Shown here in pieces: positions 57,851 to 64,000 of a stretch of DNA of 64,000 bases. The translations under genes were made by a program, and so were the position numbers. The DNA lies in NCBI RefSeq assembly GCF_005860765.1, contig NZ_VCEI01000011.1:372001-436000 (forward strand), written 5' to 3'. Under the pieces are notes generated by a model that was not told the DNA's origin, ran no database searches, and saw nothing but the letters and a program-made list of their open reading frames with translations. Positions within the stretch are counted from its first letter, which is position 1. Every line of letters begins with the position of its first letter. This stretch comes from Dyadobacter sediminis. GTDB taxonomy: Bacteria > Bacteroidota > Bacteroidia > Cytophagales > Spirosomataceae.

Positions 57851-60800
57851 TTATCTTGCGATTACGACTTTCTGAATCAGTAAGGTACCGTCAGTCCGGG
57901 TAATTTTCACAAAGTATAAGCCCGAGTGCATGTTGCGTACATCAAGCTTGAATGCAGGATTGCTGCCGGAATGATGGATCGGAACCGAGCTGCTGTTCAG
58001 CAGTTGAATGTTTTTAACATTTTCTGGATCAGAAAGCTGAATGGTTAAGGTTTCCGAAACCGGATTTGGGAAAATCGTGAATGCGGCATCCGCATCAAAA
58101 GTCAGCGTGTTGATCCTGCTGAACGTATAGCTTCCGTCGGTATCCACCATTTTAAGCCGGTACAGATTTTCTGCTCCCAAAACCGGATTTGCATGTATGT
58201 AATTGTAATCGACAGAGTTCTGACTTTCTCCTTTTGCATTGATTTGGGCCAGCGTGTTCCAGGATTTGCCATTGATGCTGTGTTGCAGTTCAAAATGATC
58301 ACTTCGGGTTTCAGTACCTGTTGTCCAAGTAAGAAGCGCAGTATTCTTTTCTTTTTCAGCGGAAAAGCTTGTAAGTGTAACCGGTAGCGGCGGCGTTTCG
58401 AATCCAAGTTTAACAAGCCAGAAACCAGCGTAACCAACCAACGGACTTATTCTGTCATACCCGGGCGGAGAGTACGTAATGCCGCCAAATGCATATCCAC
58501 CATCCGCTGTAGGTTCAATAAAGTTCACATTGTCTATGCTGCTTCCGCCAACGGTTTTATCCCATTCTTTTGTACCATCTTTTTTCAGTTTTACGAGCCA
58601 CACATCAGCACCGCCTCTGATATCTTCTGTTTTGTCCCACTGTTGCTCCGAAATGGATTCACCTACAAGAATGTAACCGCCATCCGGCGTTTGTTTAGCA
58701 GTAGTTAACCTGTCACTGCGATTGCCTCCAATGGTTTTATCCCATTCTTTGCTGCCATCTGCTGCCAGCTTTACTATCCAGTAATCGAAGCCTCCTTTGG
58801 AATTTTCAGATTTTACGTCTGTTGTATCCGAAAGCGATTCCCAAGCCAGCATATAGCCCTGATCTGCTGTCTGCTGCATAGCAACTAATTTGGTATATAA
58901 AATAGGAAAGGATATGGTTTTTGTCCATTCCATGCTGCCATTCTGTGAATATTTCACAAATGTATTTTCTATACTTGCAATGTTGTAGTTACCATAGTAT
59001 TGGATGTAACCTCCATCTGTTGTCCTGACGTACGGATAATCATTAAAGATTTTGTCCGATATTTTCTTGCCCTGGGCATTCAGCTTTACTTCCCAGTTAT
59101 GGAAAGTAGTATAATCAAAACCAGGAACGGAACTCTTGTCACCTCCTGCCTTGGAATTGGAATAGCCTTCCAGTATGTAGCCCCCGTCCGGCGTCTGTTG
59201 TAACGATCTTAATGCGTCCACATTCTCACCGCCTATGGTTTTGTCCCACTGCTTTGTCCCGTCGGCAGTGATTTTTATAACCCAGTAGTCGGATGGTAGG
59301 GAACCGTCCGACTGTTTAACACTTCTGCTTTTTTCTGTCTTATCGCCTCCGGCTTGTGAATAGGAGTAGCCGCCCAGCAAGTAACCTCCGTCAGCAGTCT
59401 GTATCATTGTCCTTACTACATCATCATCAGTCCCGCCAAAAGTTTTATCCCACTGTTTTGTACCATCAGCGGATAGTTTGACAATCCAGTAATCCGTGCC
59501 TCCTCTGCTATCTTCCAAGGTATCACCCTGGCTACCCGCAAGAATATACCCGCCATCCGAGGTGTGCAGCATAGATTGAAAATTGTTATCCTGCATGACC
59601 TTATCCCATACAACCTTCGGAGCATTTTGGGCAATGGACAGGCTTCTGATTCTGCTGTATGTGACATTCTTATCCAGATCAGTGATTTTCAACCTGTACT
59701 GCACTTCTATTCCGATCACGGGATTGGCATGCACATAGGTATAGTCATCAGATGCCTGTTTTGCATTTACCGTAGCCACTTTCTTCCAGGTTTTGCGGTC
59801 TACACTTTGCTGCACTTCGAACTGATCAAAAACCGTTGATCCCACATCACTGGTCCATTCCAGTATAGCCTTGCCCGTTTCATTTTTAGCAATAAAACGG
59901 GTAATTGCTCCCGGTTGTACAGGTATTTCCGGAGCCAGTTTCACCACCCAGAAATCATATTCATTCTGTCCGTCTTTAGAGTCTTTTGTTTTTTCGCCGC
60001 TTACCGGTGACCTGGAATATCCGCCCAGCAAGTACCCGCCATCTTCTGTCTGAATGCTGCTTTTCAGGTAATCGTGATCCGATCCGCCAATGGTTTTGTC
60101 CCAGAGAATGTTTCCATCCGCCTGAAGCTTGATGATCCAGAAATCCTGGCCGCCTCTTGAATTTTCTGTTTTGTCCAGACCTTTATTGCCGGCTGAATGC
60201 CCGCTGATCAAATACCCGCCATCGGGTGACTGCGAAACAGAGGTAACATTATCAGCAAAGGATTGTATATTACCAATAGCTTTGGCCCATTGTCTGTATC
60301 CAGTTTTGTCAATTTTAACTATATACAACTTTGTTATACCTTCATCATCTGAATTTGACCAGCCGGCTATCATGTACCCGCCATCTTTGGTTTGCTGAAC
60401 AACCTGTAACCGATTATATGCATCCCATTCACCATAGGCATTCCCCCACTTTACATCACCCGTTGCTGTTAATTCAAGAACAGTATAATACCAATGTATT
60501 TGATCCCCGGTACCATTAGCAAGGCCAACAACATACCCTCCGTCAGAAGTAAGGACAAGATTAATTAGCTCGGAATTCGTGCGTTTCTCATCGATTTTAT
60601 CCCATTGCTTGGTGCCGCTTGCATCAAGTTTTACGAGCCAGGATGTCCAATCAGCGAAATATTGTTTTTCCTCTCCAAAATCTTCTTCCAATCTACTGTA
60701 TGCCGTTCCTGCCAGTATATAGCCTCCGTCAGGGGTTTGCCTTACGGTTTTCAGGAATTCGCTGCCGGTGAGGCCAAATGTTTTGTCCCATTGTTTTGTC

Positions 60801-61255
60801 CCCTTTTTATCCAGCTTGATGATCCAGTAGTCAAAATATTTGGTATTGTTTTCCGATTTATCTCCGCCGGCATTTGAATTGGAGCTGCCGCCGAGGATGT
60901 AACCTCCGTCTGCAGTTTGCTGGACATCCGCCAGCCGGTCCCAGCCGGAACCCCCAAACGTTTTGTCCCATTCCTTGGTACCACTGGCTGAAACCTTCAC
61001 GATCCAGAAATCGACTTTGCCCTTTCCGGGCTCGCTTTTGTTTCCGTCGGAAAGGGAATCCGAGGTTCCGGCCAGCAGATAACCGCCGTCCGAGGTTTGC
61101 AGCACCTTGGCTAACTGATCGTTTGCAGTGGTACCGAACGTTTTATCCCACTGAATGGCCGGCTGCGCCAATACACTTCCTTGTGTAAAGACAATGAATG
61201 AAAGCAGCAATTTGATAAAATGTTGACGAAGTAAAATGTTCTTCATTTGTTCCAA
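57851..61255 (-). CDS. Secreted double beta-propeller protein with T9SS sorting domain
   Basis: 1134 residues. A signal peptide (about 1-30, ending GSVLAQ) precedes about fourteen units of some 60 residues, each (K/Q)WDKTxGG...Q(T)xDGGY(I/L)LGGxS...DYWIVKL. Units 1-7 are followed by a fibronectin/Ig-like domain (about 445-550), then units 8-14, a second such domain (about 955-1050) and a type A T9SS sorting tail (TIFPNPVSETLTIQL...HSGLYFVKITRTDGTLLIQKVVIAR). Seven units per block suggests two seven-bladed propellers on one chain. Several units are degenerate (KISDKIFN, MEWTKTIS, RQWAKAIG). It is a paralogue of the interrupted gene at 45472-48504. Expected on the cell surface; ligand unknown. 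Confidence 0.9.
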   Translation of the reverse strand: MEQMKNILLRQHFIKLLLSFIVFTQGSVLAQPAIQWDKTFGTTANDQLAKVLQTSDGGYLLAGTSDSLSDGNKSEPGKGKVDFWIVKVSASGTKEWDKTFGGSGWDRLADVQQTADGGYILGGSSNSNAGGDKSENNTKYFDYWIIKLDKKGTKQWDKTFGLTGSEFLKTVRQTPDGGYILAGTAYSRLEEDFGEEKQYFADWTSWLVKLDASGTKQWDKIDEKRTNSELINLVLTSDGGYVVGLANGTGDQIHWYYTVLELTATGDVKWGNAYGEWDAYNRLQVVQQTKDGGYMIAGWSNSDDEGITKLYIVKIDKTGYRQWAKAIGNIQSFADNVTSVSQSPDGGYLISGHSAGNKGLDKTENSRGGQDFWIIKLQADGNILWDKTIGGSDHDYLKSSIQTEDGGYLLGGYSRSPVSGEKTKDSKDGQNEYDFWVVKLAPEIPVQPGAITRFIAKNETGKAILEWTSDVGSTVFDQFEVQQSVDRKTWKKVATVNAKQASDDYTYVHANPVIGIEVQYRLKITDLDKNVTYSRIRSLSIAQNAPKVVWDKVMQDNNFQSMLHTSDGGYILAGSQGDTLEDSRGGTDYWIVKLSADGTKQWDKTFGGTDDDVVRTMIQTADGGYLLGGYSYSQAGGDKTEKSRSVKQSDGSLPSDYWVIKITADGTKQWDKTIGGENVDALRSLQQTPDGGYILEGYSNSKAGGDKSSVPGFDYTTFHNWEVKLNAQGKKISDKIFNDYPYVRTTDGGYIQYYGNYNIASIENTFVKYSQNGSMEWTKTISFPILYTKLVAMQQTADQGYMLAWESLSDTTDVKSENSKGGFDYWIVKLAADGSKEWDKTIGGNRSDRLTTAKQTPDGGYILVGESISEQQWDKTEDIRGGADVWLVKLKKDGTKEWDKTVGGSSIDNVNFIEPTADGGYAFGGITYSPPGYDRISPLVGYAGFWLVKLGFETPPLPVTLTSFSAEKEKNTALLTWTTGTETRSDHFELQHSINGKSWNTLAQINAKGESQNSVDYNYIHANPVLGAENLYRLKMVDTDGSYTFSRINTLTFDADAAFTIFPNPVSETLTIQLSDPENVKNIQLLNSSSVPIHHSGSNPAFKLDVRNMHSGLYFVKITRTDGTLLIQKVVIAR

Positions 61256-61543
61256 TTTTAGGTAATATGTAGTTACATACGCAATGCTAAGTATAAATCC
61301 GTTTTATTTCCTATACAAACTTATTGAGCGGTAAAATCATCACATTTAGCCTTATTTGTCTGTATCAGGTGAAAACACATTCCTCTTTCCGGAAAAAAGA
61401 AATGCAGGAAGCGTTGATATTCCGGGAAATCCGGTTGAAATCATCGCCCGATTGCGCAGGGTAAAACAATCCTAAAAGTGACGGGGTTTAAATAAACGAC
61501 GTTGGTTACTGGTCATTCACAGTAAAAAAGATGCTGCACAATG

Positions 61544-62980
61544 TCAGCTTTTTTCATCTATTGGTTTTTTATCTGTACGTAAGTCCGAGAGCATGCGGCC
61601 TACATGCTGTTTGTACAGGATGTGCTTGGGCTGGCCCACACGCTGGGCGCCATAAATTCCCCGGTGTCCTGAAAAGAAATAGGCCATGATGCAGGCTATT
61701 GCCACGTACACCCCGCATTCAGCTCCAAATAATTCCATGGCCATCAGGATGCATGCCAGCGGTGTGTTGGCAGCTCCGGCAAACACTGCAACGAAGCCCA
61801 TTCCGGCCAGAAGGCCGGTTGGCAGGGGAATAAAGCAGGAAAGGGCATTGCCGAGGGTAGCTCCAATGAAAAACAGGGGTGTCACTTCGCCTCCTTTGAA
61901 AGCGGCACCAAGTGTAACGGCAGTAAATATGATTTTAAGTGCAAAATCGTAGGGCGGAAGTTGCACGGTGAAGGATTCCAGAATGACCGGAATACCAAGA
62001 CCGATGTAACGGGTAGTTCCCAACCCAAATACTGCCAGCGCCACTATGGTGCCGCCAATTGCGGGCCGGAATGGCGGAAACAAAATTTTACGCTTAAACA
62101 GGCTGCTTGTGAAATGGGTGAGGCGGCTGAACACTACTGAACCGGCACCGAAAACCGCCCCGGCTGCCACGGCATAAAATACGTTGAGGGGCGAGAGCTC
62201 GGGAATGCGATCGATATGATAAGAAGTATGTCCTACGTGCCAGGCTTTGGTCGTCATATCCGCAAATACTGAAGCTGCAAAAGCAGGCAGAAGTGCATTG
62301 TACCGCAGGCTGCCTATCAAAAATACTTCAAGGCCGAAAATGCCTCCGGCAAGCGGCGTTCCAAACACCGAGCCGAAACCGGCTGCTATTCCCGCAATGA
62401 GAATGAGTTTTCTGTCGCGGGGACGCAGGCCAAGAAACCGCGTAAACTGGTCGGCGATAGAGCCTCCGATCTGCAGCGCGGTGCCTTCTCTGCCCGCAGA
62501 GCCTCCGAACAGGTGGGTAGCAATGGTCCCAACGAGTACAAATGGCGCCATTTTGATGGAGATGATTCCGGAAGGCCGGTTGATATTCTCCAGCAGCAGG
62601 TTATTTCCTGCTTCTACTTCCTTTCCAAAATAGTGGTACATGCATCCGATCACAAAGCCGGCCAATGGCAGCAGTGCAATGATCCACGGGTTGCTTTCCC
62701 TGAACCGCGTAGCCCAATCCAGCGAAACCAGAAAAAAGGCGGAAGCAGAGCCAACCAGAAGTCCGATTAAAACAGATAGGAACAGCCATTTGACCGTATA
62801 AAAAACGATTGGAAATTTCCGGAAGACCGATTCGGGCTTTTCAGAAAGACGATAGCGGAAAGCTGACATTTTAAACATACCTATTAGTTGAACAAATATA
62901 ATTTGATTCCAATAGGCGCCATCAGCCTTTTTAAAGGGCGGTTCCTGCAGGAAGACACCATTTCCTGTTCTGTAAGGCAA
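61544..62980 (-). CDS. CLC-family channel/antiporter, probably the fluoride type
   Basis: 478 residues with ten or more membrane helices. The selectivity regions read EAGNNLLLE in place of GSGIP, and GGSAGREGTALQIGG where chloride CLCs have GREGPxVQ. GREGT and the missing GSGIP serine are, as I recall, marks of the CLC-F fluoride/proton antiporters. The third signature is AGFGSVFGTPLAGGIFGLEV. The start at 62980 gives about 50 cytosolic residues; the internal ATG at residue 34 (MFKMSAFRYRL) is a likely alternative. It would expel fluoride from the cytosol. No fluoride riboswitch was identified upstream. Confidence 0.85.
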   Translation of the reverse strand: MPYRTGNGVFLQEPPFKKADGAYWNQIIFVQLIGMFKMSAFRYRLSEKPESVFRKFPIVFYTVKWLFLSVLIGLLVGSASAFFLVSLDWATRFRESNPWIIALLPLAGFVIGCMYHYFGKEVEAGNNLLLENINRPSGIISIKMAPFVLVGTIATHLFGGSAGREGTALQIGGSIADQFTRFLGLRPRDRKLILIAGIAAGFGSVFGTPLAGGIFGLEVFLIGSLRYNALLPAFAASVFADMTTKAWHVGHTSYHIDRIPELSPLNVFYAVAAGAVFGAGSVVFSRLTHFTSSLFKRKILFPPFRPAIGGTIVALAVFGLGTTRYIGLGIPVILESFTVQLPPYDFALKIIFTAVTLGAAFKGGEVTPLFFIGATLGNALSCFIPLPTGLLAGMGFVAVFAGAANTPLACILMAMELFGAECGVYVAIACIMAYFFSGHRGIYGAQRVGQPKHILYKQHVGRMLSDLRTDKKPIDEKS

Positions 62981-63111
62981 ATGTAAGCTAAAAGTATGTA
63001 AAAAGCCCTAACAGTAGCTGGCCACCGGAATCTGCAAAGAACAGACGAGAGCCGGTTGGCAGCATTTTTGTGAACCATTTTCCGGCAGATTAAGCCATTT
63101 CAAAGTTCAGC

Positions 63112-63510
63112 ATGAAGATGAGAGAAACAGAAAGCGACAGGTCGCATAAAAAGAATGCCGGGGATCACCTGGCCAATGAAAGAACATTCCTTGCCTGGAT
63201 CCGCACCAGTATAGGCATTATGGGGTTTGGCTTTGTGGTGGTCAAATTTTCATTGTTCATCAGACAAATTGCCGCTGCGCTCGGAAGTAAGGCCCCGGTA
63301 CCTGCTACGGGATTTTCTCCGGTCATCGGTGTTTTGCTGGTCAGCCTGGGTGCTTTGGCGACGCTCTTTTCCTATGTGCGTTATTCGGCCACCAAAAAGC
63401 AACTGGAACGGGGTGACTATTATCAGTCTTCGCTACTGATCAAAGCCATGACGGCGGTTATTTTTCTGACAAGCATTCTGCTGATTGTTTATCTGGTTAA
63501 AACCACGTAA
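63112..63510 (+). CDS. DUF202 (YidH-type) membrane protein
   Basis: 132 residues. The DUF202 signature LANERTFLAWIRTSIGIMGFGFVVVKF is at about 23-49, with three membrane helices (34-53, 70-92, 108-130) and the usual loop YVRYSATKKQLERGDY. Inner-membrane protein of unknown function. It diverges from the CLC gene. Confidence 0.92.
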   Translation: MKMRETESDRSHKKNAGDHLANERTFLAWIRTSIGIMGFGFVVVKFSLFIRQIAAALGSKAPVPATGFSPVIGVLLVSLGALATLFSYVRYSATKKQLERGDYYQSSLLIKAMTAVIFLTSILLIVYLVKTT

Positions 63511-63783
63511 GGAATCACGTGATAGAATGTACGGCGATTTACAGTTGGTTTGTGATTTCAATTGGCCAATTGCCAAGTGTACCTTTTTACATCATCCAAA
63601 AACATTGAATGTCTGAAAATACCGAAGCAGGAGCAGGGATTGGCATTTTCAGGTATAAGGCTTTCACGTAAAACAGGTTATGCCTTACACCTGAAATGGG
63701 TTTATAGTTTTAAATCACAGAATAGAAATCGTTAAGTTGCTGTTTGAACAATGCGGATCCTGACTTGCATTCGGGCTAGCGAT

Positions 63784-64000
63784 CTAAAATGCATAGCGGA
63801 TCTTGCAATAGGGAAGCTGTGTCTTCACAGCTTCAACCAGTTCCGTAACCACTTCTTTTTTGACGTTATTTTTGTAACGGACATTCCGCTGGCCTGTCTG
63901 ACTGTACTTCACCTGTTGAATTTCCGGTTTCCAGAGTACGTCTTCGGCTTTGGGGTGCCAGCCCAGGTTTACTTCATGCAGCCGGTCATTGTGCGTCAGA
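63784..64000 (-). CDS. 3' end of a probable SPL-type radical SAM gene (partial)
   Basis: The minus-strand frame is open from the window edge to TAG at 63784-63786 and encodes 72 residues ending NVRYKNNVKKEVVTELVEAVKTQLPYCKIRYAF. The block WHPKAEDVLWKPEIQQVKYSQTGQRNVRYK and the IRYAF end resemble the C-terminus of spore-photolyase-like (SPL family) radical SAM proteins. The catalytic CxxxCxxC part lies outside the window, so the call is tentative. Confidence 0.5.
   Translation of the reverse strand, partial: LTHNDRLHEVNLGWHPKAEDVLWKPEIQQVKYSQTGQRNVRYKNNVKKEVVTELVEAVKTQLPYCKIRYAF

Noticed and set aside
57851..61255. DNA repeats resembling a CRISPR-like or tandem-repeat array
   Set aside because: The periodicity of about 180 bases comes from coding propeller units with varied DNA sequence; no constant repeats with short spacers.

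Overview
The window looks like a chromosomal segment of a Bacteroidota bacterium, most likely Cytophagales/Spirosomaceae (a Dyadobacter-like genome). Reasons seen in the sequence: several secreted proteins end in type IX secretion (T9SS) type A sorting domains, start codons mostly lack strong Shine-Dalgarno sites, LytS/LytTR and hybrid two-component kinases are abundant, ECF sigma factors sit beside membrane proteins, and FtsX-type permease debris of a Cytophagales type is present. No rRNA, tRNA, CRISPR array or intact mobile element was seen. The genus is inference.

Layout. 0-5.3 kb: end of an unknown gene, a large secreted M4 metallopeptidase, a small unknown protein. 5.3-7.8 kb: LytTR regulator and LytS-type kinase pair. 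7.8-12 kb: a degraded stretch with an IS3-type orfA remnant, a membrane protein, a DJ-1/PfpI protein and an FtsX permease broken at both ends. 12-18.3 kb: lipoproteins, a tandem pair of paralogous outer-membrane barrel proteins, and a truncated sigma-factor gene. 18.8-20.9 kb: ECF sigma factor plus a transmembrane protein with a barrel-like C-terminus. 21-29.7 kb: three large sensor kinases (one without an ATPase domain) and a thioredoxin-like protein. 30.5-37.9 kb: oxidative-stress block (KatG, MATE exporter, KatE, YciF-type ferritin-like protein).

38.5-45.1 kb is the most interesting region: a lasso-peptide biosynthetic cluster. Plus-strand genes encode a nucleotidyltransferase, an HprK-like kinase, a PqqD-like leader-binding protein (B1), a transglutaminase-like leader peptidase (B2), an acyltransferase-like protein and an asparagine-synthetase-like cyclase (C). 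The last four junctions overlap by 4-23 nt. On the opposite strand, 2 nt beyond the cyclase stop, lies an unlisted 40-codon GTG-start ORF (43920-44042) with a lasso leader motif (W-x-x-P-T-V) and a predicted 19-residue core, GKQEAQLGESENGNSKTGS. It has Gly1, Glu9 as macrolactam acceptor and a C-terminal Ser, the kind of residue that lasso kinases phosphorylate. An ATP-grasp gene immediately precedes it on the same strand. Kinase plus nucleotidyltransferase is a known lasso tailoring pair; the acyltransferase-like and ATP-grasp proteins would be additions.

45.4-48.5 kb: a T9SS propeller/malectin/CBM protein gene interrupted by a single in-frame TAG. 49-54 kb: a TPR-CHAT protein beside an ECF sigma factor, a TPR-bearing anti-sigma-like membrane protein and a tiny basic ORF. 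54-61.3 kb: an astacin-like lipoprotein with a propeller tail, a LuxR-type HTH remnant, small unknown genes and a giant double-propeller T9SS protein. 61.5-64 kb: a CLC channel of probable fluoride type, a DUF202 protein, and the 3' end of a probable SPL-type radical SAM gene.
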